Part shown: one piece after another, positions 44,385 through 57,254 of the stretch
Numbering within the stretch: position 1 is the first letter of the stretch
Layout: the number at the start of each line of letters is the position of its first letter
From: Terebella lapidaria
Taxonomy: Eukaryota; Annelida; Polychaeta; Terebellida; Terebellidae
DNA: 64,000 nucleotides
Assembly: GCA_949152475.1 (NCBI GenBank)
Contig: OX424570.1
Span: 2,716,181-2,780,180, forward strand
Direction: 5' to 3'
Position numbers and translations under genes: made by a program
The notes under the pieces: model-generated
The model's input: only the letters and a program-made list of their open reading frames with translations
What the model was told of the DNA's origin: nothing
Database searches by the model: none

Positions 44385-45800
44385 GGATGTAAGTATCAAT
44401 TCATTACCACCAATACAACTAGAATTTGATGATGAAAATAGCAAACTTAAATTACAACGTTTTGCAAGAAAAACAGAGCCCGAACAATCAGCGTATCCGA
44501 AGATAATATATAAAAGTGATGATATTATAGTTAAATTCTAAATGATCCAAGAAGACACTTATGTTTCACTTTCGGATCATAGAACTTGGTTTGAAACATT
44601 CATTTTCTGGAGACATCTTAAGCCATGGAAAAGTACTGGTGAGCTGATTCTATTTTTTTGTTGCTGGGTTTAAACATCTATTGCGCGTAATTGATACGAA
44701 CATGGAATGGTTTGCTACGCAATAAAAATATGTTTTTTTACCAGTTTGCATGACATTCATCGAGACAAACTTTGCCATTATATAAATGTCATTCTCTAGG
44801 AATTGTGACTATGTACTGACCAAATATTACATTTCATTACTACCAAACAAAGAGTATCATGTCTTCCCTTTTGTGTTCTATAAAACGTGTGCTTTAACAA
44901 TGTGAATATGATATCCCGGAAGCAAAGATGTCGGGCTTCGAATATGTCTGAGTTATTTATAGGCTTCTAATCTGATTGGCTGCTTTTGAAAGATTCATGT
45001 TAATACCTGTTGTTTGCTTGTACCAATATTTTTTTCATGAGATCTTGAAACAACCAAGATTATTATCAACTGAATCCACAGAGTTGGCGATATTTCAATG
45101 ACAACAGTCAAAAATACAAATACAACATTATCTAATGGATATCAATTGTCGTTCTGTCTCTGCAAAAAAACAATCAACGTCAAAAATGGACTTGCAACAT
45201 AAACATCAAAGATAGGATTGATACTGGTGCACTGTGGGTTGCCTATATAGGTAGGTCTATTTATCGCGGAATACTGGTAGACATTCGGAGTATCAACTGA
45301 AATTGTTCATTGCAAATTGATGCCCATATTCACGAATTTTCAGACCCCTCTGTTGGCAATGAATTTTGTCGCCGACAAATAATGACGAAACTCACGCGAC
45401 CACCGACATTCATGCAGGCGTCTCAATCTCGGTATTATGCGTACATTGGTGCAAAATGACATTTTTTCTTATTTATTGGACCCTTTTACTGTTTTATGGA
45501 ACGCAGTATTCGTGAACTTTTAGCTGATCAATTTCCAGCCATCATAATTAAGCTGACCCTTTACTGATCTGAAATCGATGATCAAATAGATTTTCTTTGT
45601 TACCAAGTGTTACGAAAATATCAATTTTCTGAAATACTATTTTGCATGAATATAAGCAGTTTCTAGGTCTTGACATTTCTTTTATTTGAAACTGAAGAAA
45701 TTTTGTTATTTTAGCAAAACTGGACAACTGTTTGGACTGTGAAACGCTAGCAACTACATGCATATTAAACAAGTGATTGAATCCAATCTCTTTCCAATCT
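44385..45800 (+). repeat. older diverged unit copy C3
   Basis: It aligns in pieces with X1 from the TATA region (44779) through the coding-like segment with donor TATAG/GTAGGT (about 45250) to the Ala/His-rich CACGCGACCACCGACATTCA phrase near 45393. It is much more diverged than X2. Confidence 0.6.
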
Positions 45801-46644
45801 CAAAAATTCCTGTGATTTTCATCTGATTTTTTTATAATCAAGTGCTTAGGCATCGATCGTTTTATTAGAAATTTTACTTAATTTACTTATGACCTGATTT
45901 TGAATGTGAACATTTATTTTCTGTAGACACGGGAAGGCAAAGTAACGGATATGTGACCTACAAGACCACGGATCCTATTATTATGTTGCTGGGCTTAAAC
46001 AAAATCTGACTGTATTGGTGGTAATAGATTGATACTTACATCTATTAGATGCAATTGATACGAACGTGAAATGGTCTGCTACTCAATAATTGTTTTTTCA
46101 ATTTGCATCAAATTCATTGTGTGAAGCTTTGTGATTATATAAATGTCATTCTCATGGAAATTTAAACAGTCACATTTTCACCATACTGTAATTCAGTACC
46201 GAAGACCAGACGACGTATGCAAATGTCGAGCAAACAAAATGCCAAAAGGTTGTCTTCCGTCATCTTCTGTCCATCGTGTGGTTTAATAATGTGAATATGA
46301 TACCCCGGGATTAACTGTGAAAGGACTTTAAATATGTCGAAGTTACTTATATGGTTTCTTATCTGATTGACAGCGTCTGAAGATACTTATGAATGTCTCT
46401 TGTTTGCTTGTGTATTCCAGTCGTTTTATTTGCTTCACTAAGGAGAAAAAAAGAAAACATTGGACATGATGTTCATCTTAAAATTGTCTTACACCCAGTT
46501 TGGTCGTTTGACGTTCCGATAAAACCAAGATTATTATCACCTGATCCAAAATGTTGACGATATGTCAATGTATCCTGAATCGGAAATACCCATACAATAT
46601 TTCCTAATGAATATAAATTGCCGTTCCGTCTCTAAAAACCCAGT

Positions 46645-46727
46645 TTTCCATCAACATCGCAAATGGATATGTGACATAAACATCACAGATAGGATTAATG
46701 CAGGTGCGCTGCCGGGTGCCAATACAG
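46645..46727 (+). CDS. coding-like segment with GTAGGT donor, C4
   Basis: It reads RKWICDINITDRINAGALPG then ANT up to ACAG/GTAGGT. It keeps the frame of X1 despite many base changes outside. Confidence 0.35.
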
Positions 46728-48264
46728 GTAGGTCTATTTATTGCAGAAATCAGGTATCAACTGGAATTGCTTGTGAATTGATGCTCGTATTCAGGAATTT
46801 TTAGACCTCTCTGTCGTCAATCAATTTTATCGCCGACAGGCATAACGGAGCTCCCGTGACCACTGGCACTCATGCAGGCGCCTATGTATCAGCAGTCGCG
46901 GCACACGAGTGAATAATAACATTTTTCTGAGTTTGTTCTTATTGGACCTCTTGCCTCTCTTGCCTAACGCAGTATTCGTTCAATCATTAGCTGATCAAAT
47001 TCTGAGCAATCGTATTGATAAAGTTGGCACCCTCCTAATCTGAAATCGATGATCAAATATATTTTGGTTTTTGGATTATAATATTCTAGCAGAACGGGAC
47101 AACATTATGCACTGTGCAGTGTGTGTAAATATATGCAAGGGAAACAAATTTCACTGCATATTTGTGGTTAAAACCATTAATTTATGGGTTACATATTACA
47201 AACCAAGGAAAAAGTAATCAAATGATTGAACCAATAGCTATCACAATCAAACTGGTTCCATTTTTGATTTTCATGGAATAATATAGAATAATGTATGCAT
47301 TGATGATTTTATGAAATATGTGAATTTATTTTTCTCATATATAATGGTTTATTTCGATAAAGAGAACATCATACAATGACTAATGAATCACCATAATTTC
47401 ACACCATAAAACATTATGAGCCATCCCATTATATCCACTATTTTGTATCCAATACACACACTTGCACCAGAGACCGACATTGCTGAAACATAAAAGTTGC
47501 TGAAAGACAATTGCAATCGATATATTGTGATAGGGTTCTTTGTCTTTATGATTATTCCAATTCTAAATATAGTGTTTCAGCCTCAAAGACTTACGTAGTT
47601 CAGGACCCATACCCGTGACATTTTGAACGATCGGGCACACCTTCTTCTACTTTGCAGATTTGTTTTTGTTGTTCGATAAATCTGGTGAAGAATCCAGAAG
47701 ATGCTGAGCTGCATTGATTGTGAACACCCAAACTTGGCTCAATGGTGTTTTAATATATGGTGTCAAACTGTTTCGTATTATCCACTGGGTTACATTGTGT
47801 TAGAAAGTAGCGGGCCAATCGTTGACTCAGTATTGATCTCGACTCTTTGTGACTTTGATTTGTCATAGTTGTATTCAGCAGCCAGAGGGTCTGGTAAATG
47901 CTTCTATTCTGGGCTATGATTTGGTAGTCCAGGTTGAAAAAACAAACTTGTCAATTCCGAATGACCTGGGAGAAATGGAAAAGTAAAGACTTGTGTGAGG
48001 TTTGATTCTTACTGTGAGGCTGATATTGGCACAGTTTAAGATATCACTTGTCTATGCTCAGAGTAAGCGATTTGACATGTGAAGATTTTGTCCAGGAGAA
48101 TTCAAACGTGTGTGCACAAATAAATATACGTTATTTTCATTTTATATCACCTTATTAATAAAAAATGCTTAAATAACTTCACTCCATATATAGTGTGACA
48201 TGATTGTGTTATTTATAATGTTGGTATAAATGACGATCAACTCAGTAGACTTTGAGCTTGTGAT

Positions 48265-48540
48265 TAGATACTTGTCATATATGTCATATATCTGTTCCAT
48301 GGGGTTTGTTTCGGATTTGTCAATTATTTTCATAGGTTGTGGGGCAGTTGTATACTAATTCCATCAGGTGTACAGTAGAAACAACTACATTTAACACACT
48401 GCCTGCCCCTGATGACGCCAGTGTGTCTCTGGATAAACTTTTTTGATCAGACTTTCTTTTCTATTGCAAAATATTGTATTGTACGTTTGTTTCGGCATCA
48501 TCAAAATTTGGTTGTATTGGTGGTGAGAGATCGTACTCAC
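48265..48540 (-). repeat. dispersed repeat, copy 2 (inverted)
   Basis: Reverse complement of 28795-29075, clearly alignable along its whole length. Confidence 0.65.
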
Positions 48541-49806
48541 GTTGGCTCAGTAAGGTCGTTTTTATCGTTTACTGTGTAAGGCAATTTCTCGAAAACTGGG
48601 AACATGTCGACGAAAAGAACAACAACACTGTGTACAAATGTAATACACTGCAATAATGCCAAGCTGACACTGGCAAACATCTTGCTTTCGTGTGACGGTT
48701 CAATGTTCTGGTTATAAACTATTGTCCATCACTTTCGAAGTGTTAATTTTATGTGCTGCTCGCCATAAATGGACAGTATTGTCATATTCCTTGCTATGAA
48801 TACACTTGACCACGTCATAATTCCTTTGGAAACACCTAGAGGCAGAAGCTTTTACCACCGATTTTTATTAGGTCTCTACGTGATGTCTTCAATGTGTCTT
48901 CAATGCGTTTTCATCAATATGTGTCTATCCGCAGGAATTGTAGGCATTTCCAAGTCATTTTGGAGCGTTAAATATCAACTTCACACTAAATTATCAAATC
49001 ATATGAACCATTGATGGTATTTCAGATTAGCATTCAGATTAGAACACTTCGGTGAACTTTCTTTTAAAAAACGATGTGCAGTATACCATTTATCTTCCAA
49101 TTTGGCAGAACATCGTTCTTCTGATTTTATAAAGTGATAGTTTTATACACATCATTTATTGCCATAATTACGGACCAATTGATGTGCTCGCGATTTTGAT
49201 TCACATCAGTAACCCACACACCACATTGTGAATTTGCACTAGGGAAAGACACATTTGTATTCTGAGTTCTCTCCAGGAATTAACAATAGAACACCACTGG
49301 CTATGGGAATGATATACCCCAACCCTTTCCGCCACCCAAATGCCGAATTCGTTGCAGTTTGCACCAAAGTGGCCGGAATGATAAAACCATTCCAATATCA
49401 TCTGAGAACGCCGCCGATCTAATAAATCCGGACTGAAATACGCCTTCGTGAGGGTGAACCACTTGTCAAGATATCAGTGTTCATTACATGGGCACAAGTA
49501 CATCTGAGAATGCGTTATGGCTACAAATATTCCTCGATATATCTCTAATGGGGATTGACTTTGCGTGAAGGAATTATTGATATTTTTGAGTATATTTCGA
49601 AAAGCGATATTATTTAAAGGAGTATTGGGTTTTTGTTGTTGATGAATAGAGAAAGGATATCATATATGTAGCCAGTTAAGTTTCAGCGGAAAAAATGGAT
49701 TATCTCCTCACAAACGACAGTGTGGTATATTAATTCTAACTTTGTGAAGCAGCATAAATGAATCAACGATTTCAAAGGTCCCAAACCCCGCCCCCAACAT
49801 TCCCAG

Positions 49807-49901
49807 CTGACAGAAAGACGATGAACGCGGGAGCAGCTGTAGAGAGAGCCAGCTGGAGGGCTCCCCAGGACGAGGTTGTCCAGGTGGGAGATAACGGACA
49901 G
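49807..49901 (+). CDS. 95-bp exon-like block, C4 copy a
   Basis: TCCCAG before it, GTGAGT after it, the same 95-bp length and open phase. Only two bases differ from 36860-36954. Confidence 0.38.
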
Positions 49902-49953
49902 GTGAGTACTTGATCACCCATCCATCTATCCCCTCGCCCCCAAACATTCCCAG

Positions 49954-50048
49954 CTGACAGACGGACGGTGAATGCAGGAACAACTCTAGAGAGAGCCAGC
50001 TGGAGGGCTCCTCAGGATGAGGTTGTCCAGGTGGGAGATAACGAACAG
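49954..50048 (+). CDS. 95-bp exon-like block, C4 copy b
   Basis: Same length and borders, with more changes (for example GGTGAATGCAGG in place of GATGAACGC), so the ATG core has become GTG. The spacer from copy a is 52 bp. Confidence 0.33.
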
Positions 50049-50459
50049 GTGAGTACTTGATCATCCGTCTGTTCTTACTTCTGTCGGTTGGACGTTAGGG
50101 CCTGCATCCAAGGCTTTAAGTTTTTTATATGTTCAAATTAGTCCCCCTTTCCATTATGTTGGCAGAACAGCTGATCAGGTGAAAATTTTGGCTAATTTCT
50201 GAAACACACCATTCTGGTGTCGGTCTGTCCAAAATTATATTTAGTTTAGGCCTGAATACTTCACAGGCGCACCATTTTGCCACTTTTTTTCAACCAAAAA
50301 TTTTTTTTTCAAACTTTATTCTCTGTGTTTTTTCGCTGGCGTTTAATTCGACTTTTATTTATGTGTGGTCTGAATCACTTGAGAGGATTTAAGTTACAGG
50401 ATACAAAGACATGAATTGATGAAACGCCTCATTCGGTGACCTTGCCCGGTATAAAATAA

Positions 50460-51200
50460 ATGTCTAATGCTCATAGGTAAGATAGAAACGAGTGTTACAG
50501 GAAGTGACATTAATTTTAGTTCATTTGCACATTACACATGAGGACACATGTTTTCTCACTTTCACATCATTAGAAGTTTGGTTTTGAAGCATCACAATTT
50601 ATATTTTGAAACATGTTAAGCGGAAACATCTACCGGTGATCCTATTTCTATGTTGTTGGGTTTGAAATCGATCACGTGTAATGCAAACGAACATGATTTT
50701 TTTCATTCCATAATTCTTTTTTACAACTTGCATGACATTCATTGCTACACACTTTGCAATAATATAAATGTCATTCTCATGAAATTGTGACGATTCAATG
50801 GCAAAATATTACGTTTTCGGTAATTCATTATGAAAGCACAGCCACTGTATGCAAATAGTGAGTAAACAGGGAGAAGAAAGGTTTCCGTACTTTCTCCATC
50901 GTCGAACGTGTGGTTTAATAAAGTAAATATGATACCTCGGGAGCAATGGTGCCATGACTTCAAATATATCTGAGTTATTTATAGGCTTCTTATCTGATTG
51001 GCATCTCCTGAAAGATTCATGTTTGTTTGTACTGGTTTCATAACGCTTACGTCTCCTTGCAAAACATGTCCTGTACACATTTGTGTTCACCGAGGTCTGG
51101 ATAAAGCAAAATTTTTCTCAGTGCACATGAACCCATAGTGCTGGCGATAAATCAATACCAACGGTCGGAAATACAAATACTAATGAATACAAGTATAACG
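50460..51200 (+). repeat. older diverged unit copy C5
   Basis: It shares the upstream TGTTGGGTTT segment, TATAAA (50763), the TGTCATTCTCAT phrase and the GCTTCTTATCTGATTGGC phrase with X1, then similarity is lost. Confidence 0.5.
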
Positions 51201-52500
51201 CCATGTTTTTAGAAAAACATGGCAGAAAACCCGGCCCTTTTATATTTACATGTTTTCTATGGACTCACAATACTGAATGTCGAGTTCACATTGTAAGAAG
51301 ATGTCCCATAAAACTTGGGTACACATTTTATTTCCATATGAATAAGTCATACCGATATGTATGCAGTTCATATAGAAAGTCAGACAATCAGTCACATCAA
51401 AGTAAATGATATGGGAAATTGTGTTGAAATTGTGTGCATCCTCAGCCAATTCATCTCCCCCAAGTCTATTTAGATGTACTGTTTCTTTGTCAGATACCAA
51501 GATTGCTAGCCGGGCTCTGTTAAAAACATCCCACTGAATTCCAGTTCCATAAGTCGCCCCAGAACTCTGAACCTTCTAGTTCAAAATCCCGCATTACCAA
51601 TATCCTCCAAACATCACTATGGGTATACACAAAGCGCCTCTATAATCTTCTTAACACTTTCCGCAATCTGGTCGGGTCTAACCCCTTCCCGTAGATATGC
51701 AAGGAAATTATCGATAGGGCATAACAGCCTATCATGAATGATGCACAAAAACGAATTTCCACTCCCTTTAAATATTTATAAACAGGTGGCAGGATTTGAT
51801 GAATACTTTTAGGCCTATTACAATGAATAGATGTGTAGTTTCTGCACCCTAAGCCCCTGGGAATAATAAAATTATATAATAGGGTTCATATAAAATAGGA
51901 AAATTATGCCTTTATTAGCTAATTATTTCAACGACTGGTGTACGGTAAAAGCTCGGCTTCGTCACGGTGGTCTTGGCTATTTAATGCGGTCGCGCTTGTA
52001 AAGCAATTTTCATGCTTCACATTCATTATGCTATAGACTAAGCTCATTGCCAACAAATAATCCCCAGTGATATTCAGAGAAGTAGCCTAATAGGCCTGAT
52101 ACAATGAAATCAATTCGGAAAGAGAATTTCAAACTATTGTCTGAAATGATTACAACTAATGTATCACTGTCCATCGCTGCAATACAACATATTTCTACTG
52201 GTTACGTGTTGGCGTAGTAATATAGGTAATTATAGTAATTAAACCAGGTCAGACTTATGCGAGTTCCAAGATAACTGGTAGGAGATTCGGTAATTGCACT
52301 TGCGCATACCAGCCGCAAACTAATTCAAAACAGCGCTCTCCATTGTCATGCAATTACTGTTATTAATACATTAAAGCCAGCAGTGTTCTTCGATCAGTTT
52401 AACGGGATGTACCGGGTTTTATCGCAAATTTGCGAAACCCACACCAGTGTATGCTGAATCTAAGAGAGTCGTCCGGAGAAATCGGAAGACAGGAGATACA
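51200..52500. other. AT-rich intergenic DNA
   Basis: I see no supported gene or repeat. Open frames at 51203-51500 on both strands are short and lack context. Confidence 0.4.
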
Positions 52501-52529
52501 TAGGGTGAGGTCAACGACAATCACATATA

Positions 52530-52549
52530 CCCGGCCCTGAGGGGCCGGG
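52530..52549. repeat. GC-rich perfect hairpin
   Basis: CCCGGCCC and GGGCCGGG flank a TGAG loop: an 8-bp perfect stem in AT-rich surroundings. Confidence 0.6.
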
Positions 52550-53101
52550 AATTAATTGCCGTTCTGTTTTGATACACAACACCAAGGGTGCTGTAGCTTT
52601 CCGGCAGATCATGAGGATTGCACAGCATGCTGATTTTCCAGAATGCGAATTGGTACACTGATCTTTTTTACTTTATTGTCAAAATAGTCAAATCGTGTTC
52701 CTAAATATTGCCAAACACACATTTTCCGTATGAACTATAATACGAAGTCAAGTTATATCTTGATTTTGTTCCGTTAATGACATATATTCTTTGGCACAAC
52801 AAATGTTCCAGATGCAAGATGACTAACACAATGGTAATATGGCCACTGCATAATGAGCTTAATACAATATTTAGGCTTAATCTTGAACTATTCGGGAGTT
52901 CACTTCACACAGCTCTCACTATGAAAGATAAAATGGATGAAACTTTCTAGGTCCAAGAAACTTTTCAAACATCGAACACAAATTTTTCTTTTTGGCTGGA
53001 TGTGGCTCGAAATGACCGGTGATCCATCAAAAAATTGAAATGGTCGCCACGCGCAGACCGACAATGCAAGGACAATAAAACTTCACATAGGTCACAAAGG
53101 T

Positions 53102-53237
53102 ACATAAGTAGAATCGTATGCAGGATTTTGAGAAAATGTCTGAATAGATTCTGAGAAAATGGCTGCAAGTAACATAAGTAGAATCTTATGCATGATTTTG
53201 AAACAATGTCTGAATAGATTATGAGAAAATGGCTGCC
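53102..53237. repeat. 70-bp tandem duplication
   Basis: ACATAAGTAGAATC starts at 53102 and again at 53172. The two copies are about 90% alike by eye. Confidence 0.8.
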
Positions 53238-53269
53238 AAGACAAAACTCTTCGGGGTTTTTTTTCGACA

Positions 53270-53530
53270 AAAACTAAGGTCGTTTTGACCTTCCAAGATC
53301 ATTGGAGGTCACAATCAATGACATCACTCAAATCGCTATATATGATATGCCATTTGAATGTGCCAATATTTATTCTCTATCTTGAAGTGTTTTATGAGTT
53401 TACTCAGCACAGGTCCCATTATGAATGGAAAAATTGGGTGAAATATCCCAGTCCAAAACATTTTTCAATGGCAAAAAAACTGGAAATGGCTCAAAACGAA
53501 TAGTGACTTGATTCGGCAAAATTGGCCAAC
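53270..53530. repeat. dispersed repeat, diverged copy of 27775-28060
   Basis: It shares the order GACCTT..AGGTCA.., AAATCGCTATA, and AATAGTGACTTG with the earlier copy. Confidence 0.5.
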
Positions 53531-53869
53531 AAAGTCCAAAATTGGCCATGTTTCGTCCAAAATCGCCACCAATTCGGCAAAAACAATTCAGTCATAAAAT
53601 AAAAGAAGTCTTTAGATATTGGCCCAAGGTATGTTCTGACAAATTTATGGGGAAATTCATCTTATAACAAAAAAATACAGACCCGGAAGGACGTCGGACG
53701 GACGCAAACCCAGATGGTTTAGGGGGGAAATACTGAAAGTAGCCCCTAACCATGGTTAGGCTAAAAGTTCGGTTTTACGGGGAATTTTTCATGACTTACG
53801 GGGAAAGTTAAGACAGGACGGACGAAACAACACGACAATAGCTTATCAGCTCAAATGGGTCGGTGAGCT

Positions 53870-54830
53870 AAAAACCCAGTTTTTCATCAACGCCGAAAAT
53901 GGAAATGTGACATGAACATCAAAGATCGGATTAATACAGGTGCGCTGCCGGGTGCCAATACCGGCAGGTCTATTTATTGCTGAAGTCAGGTAGACATGCG
54001 TTGGTATGGACTGAAATTGCTCACTGCAAATTGATGCTCAAATTCACGAATTGTTAGACCTTCCCTGTTGTCGTTCAATTTTATCGCCGACGCGGAATGA
54101 CAGAGCTCACGCGACCACTGACTTTCATACAGGCGCCTGTGTATTAAATTCTTGGCACACCGGTGGAAAATCACACTTTGTTTGTTTTTATTGGGTCTCT
54201 TTCCTGTTATATTGAAAGCGGTGTCATAAATCATTAAGTGATCAATTCCCCAGCAATATTGGTAATAAAGTCAATGCCCCCCTAATCTGAAATCGATGCG
54301 CAAATAGATTTTTCTTCTATTACTTGTTATTTTGAAAAGAATCATTTTGTTATTCTATCCTACGCGCATATTATAATGGGTTTTTTAATTGGATGTATAA
54401 TATATATGTTATTTTAACAAAACAGATCAATGTCTTGATATATACAAAAGCTATATACAAAAAGATTTGATTTTACTCCATTTATTGTGATTAACACTGT
54501 TCATTCACCTCCATTAAACCAGGGAATAAGTAATCAATCGGTTGAATTTCATACTTTTTACAATTATAATTCCCTGATATATACAACATCGTAATGAATT
54601 GAAAGTCTTAATTATTTTCTCGTACATTTTTGTCTCAAATGTTATTGTTGATCGATGAAACGTAGATGTATAATACAGTTAGGCCAAATAGTATCATATA
54701 TTTCACACCTTATAACATCATGGGCAATCCTGTTGTACTGGATCTCGATTGCATCAAAGATCGACTGTTGAAACATGAAGTTTGGTGAAACACGATTGTG
54801 TCATGATTAGATTCTTCGTCATAACGCTAA
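53870..54830 (+). repeat. older partial unit copy C6
   Basis: It starts at the coding-like segment (CGCCGAAAATGGAAATGTGA) with GALPGANT retained but the donor changed from CAGGTAGGT to CCGGCAGGT, so splicing there should be lost. Later parts resemble 46740-47430 of C4. Confidence 0.6.
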
Positions 54831-56577
54831 TTTCGACTTCAGTGAAATCAAGAACTGTAAGTGTGGCCCATGAGCCACATACGTGACAAGAGTGAATGAT
54901 ACATCGGATAGAGCAAACCGGCTACGAATATTTACTTATAATTATGTCGAAAACAGCAGTTATTATATTTTATTATAATATTGTGTTATGTTATATGTAG
55001 AATATTAATTACTGTGACGGCCCGTAATCCTATCTTACACGTGCTCGTGCCCTACATACACGACACATGATCAAAACACGGCCATGCCCAGACATAACAC
55101 CACGCGCTCAACCAATCAGACACGACACCGCAGCTTTAGTCGGGAAAATCACAGACATCCACCCACATGCTGATTATGCAGAGTAGACGTTTTTTTCTGA
55201 TGCTTTTCTGATAAGATTCAACAGTGATTTAGAAAACTGGATAATAGTTAACTGAATTATTAGACTTTGGGGATATTACGACATTAGAAGGACTAGATAG
55301 CGGTGTACGAAAGAGGCCGTGAACGTGTTACTATCTCAGTCGTGCTTAAGTGATTTGTAGTGCAATGAAAGGAGTGTTCTAGAAGTCGAACTTGAGCTTG
55401 CATAGCGATATCGTGCCATACGATCCGTAGGGACTGATAGGACCGTGAAGAAAGCAAATCTCGTCACATATTTTAGTCGGACCTTCACACTGGAGTTGAA
55501 AATTGGAATAATCTAGTCATCGCACCGAGATCGGCAAATACAACAATTTACCGATAAAATCCAGGGTTCCGAGGTAGACCTGTATGCTCCAGTTCCTGAG
55601 CCGTTGCATTCTACATTCTCCACTTCGAGACACAGTTGAATAATTTACCATCTGATGTACCGGGCGTGCAAGGATACAAACACGACACGCGTCAATGAAC
55701 ACGCAGGAATATGTGCCTGCACTCACTTGTGCGACCCTAGAGACTAAAACATCTATTGATCATCGTAAGCCTACTGAGACAGCAAACAGTTCAAACTCGC
55801 GCACAACGCAACCGTGTGCGGGAAAGAGCAACATAATGAACATATATGATAACGATTGAACAAGCTTCTTCTTTTGACAGAACAGCCCCCGACACACACA
55901 CAAACATTCCTTGCATGTGTTCTACAAAAGCAACAGTGGGCCGATATGTTTTTCTTTTTGTTATAATCCATAATGCGCTCTATATTTTATAACAATGTCC
56001 GCCCTAAAATAAGCAATAAATGCACCGTAACAAGGAAGAAACAAACATACACGCACGAAAACGTGTGAGGTGTATTGTCTACTGAAATGAAAATAGACAA
56101 TAGACGATGTTATCTATAACTAATGATGAGTTTTTCTCTGCCTTTTGCCCGAGGGATGCAATACGTGAACAAAGCTATTCACTGGGCCGAGACGAGTACA
56201 GTTATTAGCCCATGTACTACGGCAGGTTATTATACCATATCTGTTTACCACTTCCTATACACATGGCTGCGGACAGGATAGGATATATATCTCGGGGATA
56301 GGAGATATCTTCTGGATCTAGTATTAGCGACAGGAATTCTCTAAATCTTCTTTGGATTCGAATGCTATTAATGTGGACAGAGATATGAATCGGATTCAGT
56401 TTGTGGCTATTTGTTTCGTAAACATTTGAGTTTTTCAGCGATATCAATCTGTTTAGCGGAATATAAATACATTTTGAAGACCGTCGAAATTACAAAGTGT
56501 TTTCAAAAAACAATTATAGAGTTTGTTCGACAAACGATTTGATATTTTATTTTGTCATTATCATTAACCCATATATC
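54831..56577. other. intergenic DNA
   Basis: No supported gene. The stretch from TGTGACGGCCCG (55013) has a CCAAT motif and faintly resembles the start of an LTR, but no matching end was found. Confidence 0.4.
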
Positions 56578-56680
56578 ATGGCGGCTGCTATCCACGTGGC
56601 AAACGTTAGAACCCAGCAGCAGACGGACGGCGACAGACGAGTGACCATTCAACAGGACCTGGACTCAGACGCTTGGGAGG
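56578..56680 (+). CDS. candidate first coding exon, protein not recognised
   Basis: ATGGCGGCTGCT starts a frame encoding MAAAIHVANVRTQQQTDGDR, then RVTIQQDLDSDAWE, with higher GC than its surroundings, and reaches GGGAG/GTAGGG, a possible donor. The frame stops three codons later. The start has G at +4. Size and composition fit a first coding exon, but no partner exon was found and no domain is recognised. Confidence 0.33.
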
Positions 56681-57043
56681 TAGGGTACTGATTTGAAATG
56701 ACGTCATAATCCTGTTTTGTGAATAGGATTAGTATTGTATTGTCGTCCACTCAAGGTTTTGCCGTCCAGTCAATTCTTTTGTTTAAAACAGCAAAGCATC
56801 TATATGTCAGGACACGATTTGTTCCCATGGTATTTCAAGGCAGCAGTTCAGACATTCAAGGTGGACTGTTTTAGTATTCGTTCTATCGTGTAACATACAG
56901 TATACGGAAAAAAATGCCTATAAACGTAGACACTTGTTCACAATTTATTCATGTTTTACGAACGTTTTATCGTAATACAGGCCCACGTGAACTTGTTCTC
57001 TTCTATATATCGATTTCGATGGGTGGGTTGTGAACATGGCACA

Positions 57044-57254
57044 TGGCACAGAACTCTCTCCCCTATCAAGTATCATAACGTGATCGCATCTGTACCACAT
57101 ACAGCACAGAACTCTCTTCCCTATCAAGTATCATAACGTGATCGCGTCTGTACCACAAATGGCACAGAACTCTTCTCCCTATCAAGTATCATAACGTGAT
57201 CGCATCTGTACCACACATGGCACAGAACTCTCTTCCCTATCAAGTATCATAACG
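57044..57254. repeat. 58-bp tandem repeat, about 3.6 copies
   Basis: GCACAGAACTC recurs at 57046, 57104, 57162 and 57220, each followed by CCCTATCAAGTATCATAACG. Copies are nearly identical. Confidence 0.92.

Larger units (their letters stand above)
45880..50060 (+). repeat. older diverged unit copy C4
   Basis: It holds the TATA segment (46136), the coding-like segment with donor at 46727, a diverged middle part, the inverted dispersed repeat (48265-48540) and two 95-bp blocks near its end, in the same order as X1. Confidence 0.65.

Noticed and set aside
55013..55400. Possible solo LTR starting TGTGACGGCCCG
   Set aside because: It has a CCAAT motif and an LTR-like start, but I found no matching CA end, target duplication or second copy in the window.
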